Below are positions 1-9,547 of a DNA stretch of 64,000 nucleotides, piece after piece (the first letter of the stretch is position 1; every line of letters begins with the position of its first letter). A program made the position numbers and the translations under genes. The notes beneath the pieces are model-generated. The model was not told the origin of the DNA, ran no database searches, and was given only the letters and a program-made list of their open reading frames with translations. The DNA is from Woeseiaceae bacterium (lineage in GTDB: Bacteria > Pseudomonadota > Gammaproteobacteria > Steroidobacterales > Woeseiaceae), in the NCBI GenBank assembly GCA_030066075.1, contig JASJCH010000018.1:1-64000 (forward strand), in the 5' to 3' direction.

Positions 1-308
1 GCGGCGCCCATGTCGCGTTCGGGCGAGTAGCCCATCTGCCCGGCGACGGCAATGAGGTCGTCAAGAAGCTTCGCCATGCTCCGTGCGTCGCGCGTCTCGA
101 GTTCGTGCACGAGTTGGCGCTCGGGAATGATGTCGATGGCTGCGCCGGACGTGATGAAGGCGCGCTGAGCGTCGTTCAATGCATTGACTTGTGGCTGCAG
201 CTCATCGGGCACGGTCCAGTCGCCGATCGCGCTTGCGACAGGCAGCGCCAGCGAAGCCAACAAAAACGAACGCATACCCCAGGTGTTCTTATTCGTTCTC
301 AAGGGCAT
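1..308 (-). CDS. Hypothetical exported protein, 3'-truncated by the window edge
   Basis: Reverse-strand reading gives MPLRTNKNTWGMRSFLLASLALPVASAIGDWTVPDELQPQVNALNDAQRAFITSGAAIDIIPERQLVHEL..., with a signal-peptide-like N-terminus. Alternative ATG at 275. Open to position 1. Confidence 0.6.
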   Translation of the reverse strand, partial: MPLRTNKNTWGMRSFLLASLALPVASAIGDWTVPDELQPQVNALNDAQRAFITSGAAIDIIPERQLVHELETRDARSMAKLLDDLIAVAGQMGYSPERDMGA

Positions 309-413
309 ATCCTCGATTCGAGTTTGCACAGCATAGTAGCGGACCCACGGCAAATCCGCGAATGGCGCTAACGTGCTAGCATCGCTGCTGTCTCCGATTC
401 GGCGGGAGCGAAC

Positions 414-923
414 ATGCCTGCAATTTCACCACTCGGCTGGCTGCATACCGTGCTCGGCGCGATCGCGCTCATCAGCGGCGTCATTGCGCTGGCCAAATAC
501 AAGGAGATTACGCTGGAGACGCGCTCCAGCCAGGTCTACCTGTTTGCCACGCTGATTACCGCGGTTTCCGCGCTCGGCATCTACCAGCACGGCGCCTTCG
601 GACCGGGGCACGGATTGGCGCTGATGACGCTGCTCGCCCTGGGCGTAGGAACCTTCGCCGCGAAGAACAAGCTCTATGGAAATACGTCGCGTTACGTGCA
701 GGCGATTGCCTATTCGGCGACGCTGTTTTTTCACAGCATCCCTGCGGTGACAGACGCGCTGTTGCGCCTGCCCGTGGGCGACCCGGTGCTGGATTCGATC
801 GATGACCCTGTGCTGAAGATCTGCTACCTGGCCTTCTTTGCCGTGTTCCTGGTTGGCATCGGCCTGCAGTTGCGTTGGATCTACCGGCAGACCCACCAGG
901 ACAGCGGCGCGGTCGTTACTTAA
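414..923 (+). CDS. Multi-TM membrane protein (DUF2306-like)
   Basis: 169 aa ORF, hydrophobic helices, LHTVLGAIALISGVIAL motif; coding despite the antisense ORF at 426..1274. Confidence 0.75.
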   Translation: MPAISPLGWLHTVLGAIALISGVIALAKYKEITLETRSSQVYLFATLITAVSALGIYQHGAFGPGHGLALMTLLALGVGTFAAKNKLYGNTSRYVQAIAYSATLFFHSIPAVTDALLRLPVGDPVLDSIDDPVLKICYLAFFAVFLVGIGLQLRWIYRQTHQDSGAVVT

Positions 924-1629
924 GTCGTACGTAGATGTGCGCGCCGCCCGAGCCGGAGCCGGCCTTCTCTTTGCGGACTTCGAGATACGACTGCCTGTTG
1001 ACGAGTTCGACCAGCTTCTTGAAGCCGTAGTTGCGCGAGTCGAATGACGGATCATTCTTGACGAGTAGCGAACCCACGGTGCCGAGGTTGGCCCAGCCAT
1101 CGTCGCCCGAGGCCTTGTCCACCGCCTCGACCAGTTTCTTTTTCGGCGAGGGAAACCGCGGCTTGCCTTTCGAGCCCTGCTTCTCGGTCGGCTTGAGGAT
1201 GTCCGTGTAAATGAACTTGTCACAGGCCGCGACAAACGGTTGCGGCGTCTTGCGCTCGCCGAAGCCGTAGACAACCAGCCCGGATTCGCGAATGCGCGTT
1301 GCCAGGGGTGTGAAGTCGCTGTCCGACGAGACCAGGCAGAAGCCGTTCAGATCGCCCGAGTGCAACAGGTCCATGGCGTCGATGATCAACGCGGAGTCCG
1401 TCGCGTTCTTGCCTTTCGTGTAACTGAACTGCTGCACGGGTTTTATGGCATGGGTGTGCAACTCCTCTTTCCACTTCTTGAGCTGCGGTGTGGACCAGTC
1501 GCCGTAAGCGCGCTTCACGCTGGCCGTGCCGTAGCGCGACACTTCTTCGAGCAGCTCGTGAATCGGTGACGCCTGCGCGTTGTCCGCGTCGATCAGTACG
1601 GCGAGATTGTCATTGGGGGGTGTCTTCAT
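916..1629 (-). CDS. NYN-domain (LabA/DUF88-like) protein with C-terminal OST-HTH/LOTUS domain
   Basis: NYN motifs AVLIDADNAQ, ATDSALIIDAMDLLHSG, CLVSSDSDFTPLATRIRESG; C-terminal winged-helix-like segment. Confidence 0.88.
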   Translation of the reverse strand: MKTPPNDNLAVLIDADNAQASPIHELLEEVSRYGTASVKRAYGDWSTPQLKKWKEELHTHAIKPVQQFSYTKGKNATDSALIIDAMDLLHSGDLNGFCLVSSDSDFTPLATRIRESGLVVYGFGERKTPQPFVAACDKFIYTDILKPTEKQGSKGKPRFPSPKKKLVEAVDKASGDDGWANLGTVGSLLVKNDPSFDSRNYGFKKLVELVNRQSYLEVRKEKAGSGSGGAHIYVRLK

Positions 1630-1811
1630 GGCGTGGTCGATAGTCAGGTGAATGGGGATAGCATAGTCCGTCGCGGCGCTATCGCCTAACGCCAGAGTAG
1701 AAACCCTTATTGCTCAATGAGCTGAGAAGGAATAAAGCTAAAATCTGGTGAGCTGTAGCCGCAGAGGACAGGTCGCTGGACGTACTGCTGATCATCCTGA
1801 TCCTGCTCGTC

Positions 1812-3011
1812 GTGACCCGCGCGTTCGGGGAGGCTGCGGAACGCGCCGAGATGCCGGCACTCGTCGGCGAACTCGTGGCCGGCATCATGCTCGGGTTCCT
1901 GTTGCAGCAGTTCCAGCACCTTACGCCGTCAATCTGGTTCGCCGCCAACAGCGAAATCTTCGATGGCCTCGCGGAACTCGGCATGTTCTTCCTGATGCTG
2001 CTTGCGGGTATCCGGATGGAACCGCTGGACTTTGCGCGTTCATCCCGTTCTGCCGTGCTGATCGCCATCGGCGGCATGCTTGTGCCGATGGGTATCGGTT
2101 TCGCGTTCGGCCAGGCGGTGCTGCCCGAGTCGGACCTCAAGTACGCGCAGGCGCTGTTCATCGGCGTGGCGCTCGCCATCACGGCGGTGCCCGTCGCGGT
2201 GCGCATCTTCATGGATATGGGGGCGCTCGAGTCCCGCGTTGGCAAGACCGTCATCGCGGCCGCCCTCTGGGACGACCTGCTCAGCCTGTTCCTGATGGCG
2301 CTGCTCGTGGCGACCATCGGCAGCCAGGCCGTGGGTTCGTTCTCGGTCGACACGCTCCTGCCCGTCCTCGGCAAGGTAGTGCTGTACTTTGCTGTTGCGA
2401 TCCCGGTGGGGCTCTACCTGTTCCCGCTCGTCATCCGGTGGTTCCGCAAGCTCAGTTTCCCCGAGGTGGGCTTCAGCATGACGCTGATCGCGGCGCTGGC
2501 CTACGCCGTCCTCGCGGAGTATCTCGGCTTGCACCAGATCATCGGCGCTTTCATGGCCGGCATGTTCTTCCATCCGAAGGTCGTCGAGCAGCAGGTTTAC
2601 GAACGGGTTCACCAGCAAATGTCCGGCCTGACGCGCGGCTTCCTGGCGCCAATCTTCTTCGTGTCGGTGGGCTTTCACCTCGATGTGAGTGCCGTCGCCC
2701 AGGCTCCGGGCTTCGTCATTGCGCTCACGGGTCTCGCTATCATCAGCAAGCTTGTCGGCTCTGGCATTCCCGCCTACTGGGCCGGATTCTCGAAACGCGG
2801 CTCGCTGCTTGTCGGCGTCGGGATGAGCGGCCGCGGGGCCGTCGAACTCGTGATTGCGGGTATCGCTTTCGAGGCTGGCCTGTTCCTCCAGCCCGACCCG
2901 CCGGGGCCCATCGTGGACAGCTTGTTCTCGGCGATTGTCGTCATGGCAATCATCACGACTATAGCAACGCCGATAGCGCTGCGGTTATTGTGGCGCCGCA
3001 GGCAACCATAA
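1812..3011 (+). CDS. Kef-type (CPA2) cation:proton antiporter
   Basis: 399 aa, multi-TM, MPALVGELVAGIMLG and GLHQIIGAFMAGMFF typical of the Na+/H+ exchanger family; start codon uncertain (in-frame hydrophobic codons upstream). Confidence 0.85.
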   Translation: MTRAFGEAAERAEMPALVGELVAGIMLGFLLQQFQHLTPSIWFAANSEIFDGLAELGMFFLMLLAGIRMEPLDFARSSRSAVLIAIGGMLVPMGIGFAFGQAVLPESDLKYAQALFIGVALAITAVPVAVRIFMDMGALESRVGKTVIAAALWDDLLSLFLMALLVATIGSQAVGSFSVDTLLPVLGKVVLYFAVAIPVGLYLFPLVIRWFRKLSFPEVGFSMTLIAALAYAVLAEYLGLHQIIGAFMAGMFFHPKVVEQQVYERVHQQMSGLTRGFLAPIFFVSVGFHLDVSAVAQAPGFVIALTGLAIISKLVGSGIPAYWAGFSKRGSLLVGVGMSGRGAVELVIAGIAFEAGLFLQPDPPGPIVDSLFSAIVVMAIITTIATPIALRLLWRRRQP

Positions 3012-3060
3012 GGGCAGGCGCAGGGCCTATTCGCTTGGCCATACGCGTTATAGTTGGGCG

Positions 3061-4770
3061 ATGGACAAGTTGATTCGGAAAACCCTCGCGGGCGTTGTAT
3101 CTTTGCTGCTCCTGTTGTCGCAGCCGCTGCTGTCTTCGGCGGACGATACAGGCTTCAGGAACCCGATTCTGCGCGGCAGCTCTCCTGACCCCTCCATCTG
3201 CCGCGTTGGCGACGACTACTACATCGTCAATTCGACGTTCGAGTATTTCCCGGGGCTGCCGATCCATCACAGCACCGACCTCGTTAACTGGGAACTCATC
3301 GGTCATGGAATGCACCGCGAGAGCCAGGCGACCGGGGCGGTCAATTTGGTCGACGTGCAGTCCAATGGCGGCATTCACGCGCCGACCCTGCGTTGCCGCG
3401 ACGGACGCTTCTACATCATCACGACGAATGTCTACCTGTCACCGGAGGAGGGCGCGGAGACCGAGTTCGTCAACTTCGTTATCACGGCCGACGATATTCG
3501 CGGCCCGTGGTCCGAGCCACATGTCATCGACGGGGCGCCGGGCATCGATCCCGATCTTTTCTTTGATGACGACGGCAGGGTCTGGTACGTCGGCACACAC
3601 TCGCCCGAGAAGCCGAATTTCGACGGCGAGGGGGAGATCTGGCTGCAGGAACTCGACCCCGACACCTGGTCGCTGACAGGCGAGCGATACCTGCTTTGGC
3701 GCGGGGCCTGCGGCGGCGTCTGGGTAGAAGGACCGCACATGTACAAGCGTGACGGTCGTTACTACCTGATGGTTGCAGAGGGTGGCACCAGTTTTAACCA
3801 TGCCGTCATGGTAGCGGTTAGCGATGACATTACCGGACCGTATCAGTCCAATCCGCGCAATCCGATTCTCACGTCGCGGCATCTTTCCTACGATTTCTGG
3901 GTGAACAGCACGGGCCATGCCGATCTGGTCGAGCTGCCAGACGGGCGCTGGTACATGGTGGCGCTGGGCATTCGCGGCGACGAACAAGGTAGTTCCAACA
4001 TGGGACGGGAGACACACCTGATACCGGTGGTATGGGAGCGCGAGCCGTTCGAATGGAAGGAGATTAAGTACCTGTGGCCTGTTGCGGCGCCGGAAACGGG
4101 CCGGGTGGAACGCGAGAATCCACTGCCCTTCGCGGGCGAAACGCAGGCCGAAGACCCGGGATTCTCGGACGATTTCGATGCGGATGCGCTGCAGATTGGC
4201 TGGACGTTCCGGCGCGTGCCGCGAGAGGGCACTTATTCACTCGACGCCCGCGACGGTCACCTGCGGCTGTTTGCCAGCGCCACTGCGATAGGCGAACGCC
4301 AGCGAGCCAGCCTGCTGGGTTTCCGCCAGTCAGAGTCCGATTTCGACTATAGCGTGCTGATGCAGTTCGCCGCAGAAGGAGATGCTGCCGAGGCCGGCAT
4401 CAGCCTGATCCAGAAGGACGACAAGTACCTCAACTTCACGGTCGTTCGCGAGGATGGGCGTGTGTCCGCCAGGCTGATGCTCGCGGCGCCGCGGCAAGAG
4501 CCGCGCGTCATCGAAGAGACCGAATTGTCCACGTACGACGGCCAGATACTGCTTACGGTTGCATCCCGCAATGGTGAGTACGTGTTCTCCTGGTCAGCGG
4601 GTGAGGGTGAGCAAGCGGTTCAGTTTGCCACGACGGCGGCCGATCACATCCTGGCCCACTCCAGCTACACGGGCGCTTTCCTGGGCCTGTACGCATCCAC
4701 CAATGGCGGGGCTACAGGACCATTCGCCGATTTCGACTGGGTGCGTTACCGTGGCATCGAGAGGCCCTGA
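3061..4770 (+). CDS. Glycoside hydrolase family 43 (beta-xylosidase/arabinofuranosidase-like), exported
   Basis: Signal peptide; GFRNPILRGSSPDPSICRVGDDYYIVNSTFEYFPGLPIHHSTDLVNWELIG is the GH43 N-terminal signature; C-terminal beta-sandwich-like region. Confidence 0.92.
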   Translation: MDKLIRKTLAGVVSLLLLLSQPLLSSADDTGFRNPILRGSSPDPSICRVGDDYYIVNSTFEYFPGLPIHHSTDLVNWELIGHGMHRESQATGAVNLVDVQSNGGIHAPTLRCRDGRFYIITTNVYLSPEEGAETEFVNFVITADDIRGPWSEPHVIDGAPGIDPDLFFDDDGRVWYVGTHSPEKPNFDGEGEIWLQELDPDTWSLTGERYLLWRGACGGVWVEGPHMYKRDGRYYLMVAEGGTSFNHAVMVAVSDDITGPYQSNPRNPILTSRHLSYDFWVNSTGHADLVELPDGRWYMVALGIRGDEQGSSNMGRETHLIPVVWEREPFEWKEIKYLWPVAAPETGRVERENPLPFAGETQAEDPGFSDDFDADALQIGWTFRRVPREGTYSLDARDGHLRLFASATAIGERQRASLLGFRQSESDFDYSVLMQFAAEGDAAEAGISLIQKDDKYLNFTVVREDGRVSARLMLAAPRQEPRVIEETELSTYDGQILLTVASRNGEYVFSWSAGEGEQAVQFATTAADHILAHSSYTGAFLGLYASTNGGATGPFADFDWVRYRGIERP

Positions 4771-4829
4771 ACAGACATCATCCAGCTGAGGATTTCGTCA
4801 TCGCTATTGTTGATCATACTCGCCGCCGC

Positions 4830-6107
4830 TTGCTGACCGGCATCGCCGCCAGCTCGGCTATCGCGGCGGCCGGTTTGCCACGCATTGGCAGGACCGCCAG
4901 CCTGCCCGTCCCGCCCGCCAACACCGCTCCGGCCGACGTCGCGCGTGACGAGGCGTTCTGGCAGGAAGTCGCCACGCACTACGATCGTACCGACGGCATC
5001 CTCAATCTCGAGCACGGCTACTGGGGCAAGATGGCGAGCCCGGTGCAGTCTGCCTATCTGGACGCTTTGCGCATGGTGAACACGCAAAACTCGTTCTACG
5101 CGCGCAAGGACTTCGCCGATGACGAGGTCGAGGCGACACGACGCATAGCCAACGCCCTCGATGCTCATGAAGACGAAATCGTCATCACGCGCAACGCCAC
5201 CGAGGCGGCGCACAACCTGATTCGCCAGTACCGCGGCCTGGGCGCGGGCGACGCGGTGCTGCTGGCCGATATCGACTACCCGGGATTCAAGTCACACATG
5301 CACTGGCTGGCAAAGGGCCGCGGCGTGCGAGTCGTCGAGATCGAGATTCCGACGTGGACCAACCAGGCCGAGATTTTGGAGCTGTACCTCGACGCATTTG
5401 ATGCGAACCCGGACCTGAAGCTCGTGCTGGTGACACATGTGTCCAACCAGCAGGGCCTGGTCGTGCCTGTTGCCGAGATCACGGCCGAGGCAAAGCGGCG
5501 CGGCATCGACGTTATCTGCGACGCCGCCCAGTCCTGGGGCCTGCTCGACTTCCAGGTCACCGAGCTCGGCGCCGATTGGGTCGCGTTCAACCTGCACAAG
5601 TGGATTGGCGCCCCTGTGGGCACGGGTGCGCTGTACATGCGCCGCGGAACACTGGGCAAGGTCGCGCCGTACCCGGGCGAGGAAGACCCGGAAGGGACGC
5701 GCGTGGCGGCGCGCGTTCACCCCGGAACGTTCAACTTTGCCGCCCGTGTTGCCATCCCGGCGGCGCTCGATTTCCACGAAGCAATCGGCAGCGCCAACAA
5801 GGAGGCGCGCTTGCGTTACCTGCGCGGCCTGTGGAGCAAGGATGCGCTGGGCATGGGCCATCTCGAAGTGCTGGGCGGCTCGGACGAGGCGTCCTGGACC
5901 GGCATCGGCTCGTTCCGGCTCGTCGGCAAGACCACGATCGACGACGCCATCGCGCTGCAGCAGCGGCTCGAGAACGACTTCGGTATCTTCAGCGTGGTGC
6001 GCAAGGGTCTGGCGTCGGGCGGCTGCGTGCGTATTACGCCGCAGGTGTTCAACACGCCCGATGAGATCGGCCAGCTCGTCGACGCGCTGCAAAGACTGGC
6101 TGCGTAG
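4830..6107 (+). CDS. Class V aminotransferase (isopenicillin-N-epimerase-like), probable Tat substrate
   Basis: PLP-fold motifs ITRNATEAAHNLIRQYRG, DVICDAAQSWGLLDF, FNLHKWIGAPVGTGALYMRR; HTRRRLLTG reads in frame immediately upstream of the called start. Confidence 0.9.
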   Translation: MLTGIAASSAIAAAGLPRIGRTASLPVPPANTAPADVARDEAFWQEVATHYDRTDGILNLEHGYWGKMASPVQSAYLDALRMVNTQNSFYARKDFADDEVEATRRIANALDAHEDEIVITRNATEAAHNLIRQYRGLGAGDAVLLADIDYPGFKSHMHWLAKGRGVRVVEIEIPTWTNQAEILELYLDAFDANPDLKLVLVTHVSNQQGLVVPVAEITAEAKRRGIDVICDAAQSWGLLDFQVTELGADWVAFNLHKWIGAPVGTGALYMRRGTLGKVAPYPGEEDPEGTRVAARVHPGTFNFAARVAIPAALDFHEAIGSANKEARLRYLRGLWSKDALGMGHLEVLGGSDEASWTGIGSFRLVGKTTIDDAIALQQRLENDFGIFSVVRKGLASGGCVRITPQVFNTPDEIGQLVDALQRLAA

Positions 6108-6124
6108 CCTGGTTCGCCCCCGGA

Positions 6125-7246
6125 CTAGCTCGCGATTGCAGCCCTGGCGTCGGTTTCGAGTTGCTCGGCGACGCTCGGATCGATGCCCATCGACTTGATC
6201 ATGCTGTTGAGAACACGGCGCTGGCGGTCGCTGATGTGGCCGTCCTCCAGCGCCGCCTGCACGGCATTCTCATAGACCTGTAACTTGCGATACGACGCGT
6301 ACTCGGGCGTGTCATGTGTGTTCGGCATAGCCGCGTCCGACAGCCGCTCGGCCGCTCGCTGGATCGGGTCGAGGAAAAAGACGAGACCGCCCGTCATGAG
6401 CACGCCCAGTACCGCGCCTAGCTGGTTGGACAGGAAGTTGCCCGCCAGCTCGGAGACGACGAAAAAGGTCGCGACGAAGGCAGCAGCGACGGTGCTGCGC
6501 TTCAGGGACCGTTTGATGCGCAGGTCGATGTCGAACAGCTGCACGCGCAGAACACCGTAGGCGATCAGGGGTACGAAAAGTATCAGCCCGACCTCGTACA
6601 GGAACCGGGCGGACAGGAGCAGCGAATGTGATAGATCGGGCACCCCGTTCGCGTCGTCGCTGAGGACCGCGTAGAAGTACACGACGATGAGACCGAAAGA
6701 CACGGTCCAGAATATGTCCCTGATACCGAATGCCATCGTGAAGGCCCTGGCGCGTTCGCGTTTTGCCTCGGTCGTCGCGGTGAACCAGGAATGCACGGCC
6801 GCTGCGAATCCCCAGGTGAGCACAACGCAGATCACCACATAGAATGGCACGCGAAACGCCTCCCGGATCTCGATGGGAAGAACGAACATCGACAATGCGA
6901 TCGCGAGTCCGCCATACAAAACCGCATTGCGGACTATCGGGTTTCTTAGAGGCGCGACCAAAGCAGAGTCCAGGGTCATGCCGAGGAAAGGCAGGTAGAC
7001 GGCGACCAGCGCCCAGTCGGATGCCTGGTGTATCTCGCCCCAGGGAAGCATCACCAGGCCGAAGTCTGTCAGCAATCCATCGACAAAGCGCCAGTTGGTG
7101 TAACTCGACATCAGAGCGATCCCGTCGATGACGAGCATGGCAACGAGGTATCGAGAGCCGCGAGTCGATGGCGCCACGATGAACACGTACAGCGCGAAAC
7201 CCCAGGCGATCAACGCCGCCGGTACTCCCAGCCAATCTATCGCCAT
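6125..7246 (-). CDS. Integral membrane protein with C-terminal soluble helical domain
   Basis: 373 aa, about 8 hydrophobic segments, then YENAVQAALEDGHISDRQRRVLNSMIKSMGIDPSVAEQLE. Confidence 0.8.
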   Translation of the reverse strand: MAIDWLGVPAALIAWGFALYVFIVAPSTRGSRYLVAMLVIDGIALMSSYTNWRFVDGLLTDFGLVMLPWGEIHQASDWALVAVYLPFLGMTLDSALVAPLRNPIVRNAVLYGGLAIALSMFVLPIEIREAFRVPFYVVICVVLTWGFAAAVHSWFTATTEAKRERARAFTMAFGIRDIFWTVSFGLIVVYFYAVLSDDANGVPDLSHSLLLSARFLYEVGLILFVPLIAYGVLRVQLFDIDLRIKRSLKRSTVAAAFVATFFVVSELAGNFLSNQLGAVLGVLMTGGLVFFLDPIQRAAERLSDAAMPNTHDTPEYASYRKLQVYENAVQAALEDGHISDRQRRVLNSMIKSMGIDPSVAEQLETDARAAIAS

Positions 7247-7280
7247 GCGGAACGAACCCCCGAACCCAGGATCGCTGATT

Positions 7281-8009
7281 CTAGCGCGGTTTGCCGCCGC
7301 GCAGGGCGAGCCGCACGGCGTCGATGAGGTCGAGCGGGATCGAGTAACGAATTCTGCGTATGAGCCTGGAGCGAATGCGGCGCTTGGAGTCCTTGTGCGC
7401 CCGCGCAGGCAATTGCCGGTAATGATCGGCGAGTGCGGCGGCTCGCTCCATCAGTGCATCCGCCTCAACCAGCTCGTCGAAGAAGCCGGCTTCCAGCGCC
7501 GAGTCGACATCGAAAAACTCGGACAACGTCACCGCGCGCTGATATGCGCCGGGGGTCAGCCGGTGACGTAGCATGGCGGCGGCGACGCGCGGCATCGTCA
7601 AACCGAGTGCGACTTCGTTGGCCGCTACCTTGAAATCACCGCGGCTGCCGATGATGTGGTCGGCCGACAGCATCAGGAATACGCCCATTGCCATCACATG
7701 GCCATTGCAGGCAGCAATAACAGGGCGGGGATGAGCCAGGACGCGTGCGGTAAGGGCATAGCCGCTGCGCAACATACCGAGCGCGGCCGTGCCGCCGCGT
7801 TTCATGACATTGAGATCGAATCCTGCGGAGAACACGTCCTCGCGTCCGGTGAGAATGACGACCGCGTCGTCGGCCTCGGCCTGATCCAGTGCCCCGTATA
7901 TCTGCCGCAACACCTGCGGCGCCAGCGCATTGCGCTTGCCGTCATCGATTGCGATCGTGGCAACGCCGTCCCGCAGGCTGTAGGTGACTGTTTCGTTCCC
8001 CATACGCAA
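7281..8009 (-). CDS. Enoyl-CoA hydratase/isomerase (crotonase) family protein
   Basis: VVILTGREDVFSAGFDLNVMKRGG, AHPRPVIAACNGHVMAMGVFLMLSADHIIG crotonase motifs. Confidence 0.92.
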   Translation of the reverse strand: MRMGNETVTYSLRDGVATIAIDDGKRNALAPQVLRQIYGALDQAEADDAVVILTGREDVFSAGFDLNVMKRGGTAALGMLRSGYALTARVLAHPRPVIAACNGHVMAMGVFLMLSADHIIGSRGDFKVAANEVALGLTMPRVAAAMLRHRLTPGAYQRAVTLSEFFDVDSALEAGFFDELVEADALMERAAALADHYRQLPARAHKDSKRRIRSRLIRRIRYSIPLDLIDAVRLALRGGKPR

Positions 8010-8116
8010 AGAGTACTACGGCAAGCAATCATCAGGTATCCGTCAGGCCTGCATCAGGCCTTTGCTTGCGGCCTTGCCTAGTTTGTACCCGGGGAGACAA
8101 AACGCGGGGTAGCGCC

Positions 8117-8818
8117 ATGAGAAAAGAAAAACCACGATCACGCACGGGCGCCATGCTGGTGCTGTGCCTGCCCATACTGCTGGGCGGCTGCGGCACTCTG
8201 CCGGATATCGAAGATGCCACGACCATCAGCCTGAAAACGGCCTACCGGGCGCCCTGGGTACCGGAGGTCGATGTCCACGGGGACCCCGATCTGCGACCGG
8301 GCGCCATGGCATTGGACGGTCTCGAGGCGTCCACGTCGTGCGACTACCTGTTCGTGTTCTGTGCAGCGGTCGTCGTGCCGCTCTCGGCGGTAACCGGGGC
8401 CGTAATCACGGCGGCCGACACGCTACCCGAAGAGGAAGCAAAGTTGTTGAACGGCCTCAGCGCGAAGGCCGCCGCCGGCCTGCATATGCCGCAGATGTTC
8501 CAGAGCGTGATGCTGTCGGAAGCTATACGGCAGGGCGTCGATATTCAGGCGTCCGGCGCGGACGCAACGGTCGAGTTCGTGGCCACGAATCTCTGGTGGG
8601 AAGTGAGCATCGGCAACCAGGTGTCGCTGCGACTGACAGTAGAAGCCCGTGCCTTTCACCGCGGCGAGTTCGGCAGGCGCCGGCTCGGCTATCGCAGCGA
8701 ACCGGCGCCGATCGATGAGTGGCTGGTGGGCGGCGAGAAGCACATACGCGATGCGCTGGAATCGTTCATGCCCGAAGCAAGCGAAGCCATCTGGCTGCGC
8801 GTGCTCGATCGCGACTGA
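8117..8818 (+). CDS. Hypothetical lipoprotein
   Basis: Start refined to ATG 8117 (MRKEKPRSRTGAMLVLCLPILLGGCGTLPD); lipobox LLGGC. Confidence 0.78.
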   Translation: MRKEKPRSRTGAMLVLCLPILLGGCGTLPDIEDATTISLKTAYRAPWVPEVDVHGDPDLRPGAMALDGLEASTSCDYLFVFCAAVVVPLSAVTGAVITAADTLPEEEAKLLNGLSAKAAAGLHMPQMFQSVMLSEAIRQGVDIQASGADATVEFVATNLWWEVSIGNQVSLRLTVEARAFHRGEFGRRRLGYRSEPAPIDEWLVGGEKHIRDALESFMPEASEAIWLRVLDRD

Positions 8819-9466
8819 TCAGCCCTGGTCGGCTGGCTCGGAAACGGGATACTTGCGATAGACGACGGCGATGACAATGGCGGCAGCGATGAGAGGCAGG
8901 ATAACCGACATCTCCAGCGACAGGCCGAAGTTCAGGCCAATGCGGACCAACGCCATGATGGCAAACGTGAAAGCCAGGATCATGCGGGTGAGGTGCCGGC
9001 GTAACCACGCGTTGGGATGCGATGGTGGTGAGCCCAGCATGCGCCAGTCCTGAACCAACAATGTGCCGAACAAGGCCGCCAGAAATGCCGGGCCAACGAA
9101 GAGAGAATCAGAGATGAGGTTGATCCGGACAAACTGCACGGTCGCAAAAGCGAACAACAGGCCTAGCAAAGTCATCAACAGGACATTGGCGGCTTTGAAT
9201 CCGGGTACAGCGTGGTTAACCGAGAGTATAGCGCTGGGCACAAGATAGATAACTGTCAGGCACATGACGATTGCCAGGGGCAGAAACTCGTGGAACATCT
9301 GTACGAACGTTGTAATGACCACGAGGCCCATCATCAGCGCGAAGAGTTGGCCACCCCGAACATGCCAGAGAGATCCTTTGGCTGTAGCCATCGCCGTAAC
9401 GCCGCCGAGCAAGGCCAAGGATCCGAAGACCACGTGCAGTAAGTTGATGATTTCGAACACCGACAA
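8819..9466 (-). CDS. DUF2306-like multi-TM membrane protein
   Basis: 215 aa; LHVVFGSLALLGGV N-terminal helix resembling the 414..923 protein. Confidence 0.78.
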   Translation of the reverse strand: MSVFEIINLLHVVFGSLALLGGVTAMATAKGSLWHVRGGQLFALMMGLVVITTFVQMFHEFLPLAIVMCLTVIYLVPSAILSVNHAVPGFKAANVLLMTLLGLLFAFATVQFVRINLISDSLFVGPAFLAALFGTLLVQDWRMLGSPPSHPNAWLRRHLTRMILAFTFAIMALVRIGLNFGLSLEMSVILPLIAAAIVIAVVYRKYPVSEPADQG

Positions 9467-9475
9467 GCCCCCAAA

Positions 9476-9511
9476 GCCGCGACAACCATATCAGATATGG
9501 ACTGTCGCGGC
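9476..9511. other. Strong stem-loop (possible terminator or RNA regulatory element)
   Basis: GCCGCGACA-a-CCATATC-a-GATATGG-ac-TGTCGCGGC: 9-bp outer and 7-bp inner stems; lies between the end of the GDH gene and the start of the downstream gene. Confidence 0.6.
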
Positions 9512-9547
9512 CCTCGGGACCGTCAGTTCAGGCGCTACAGGCGTCTG

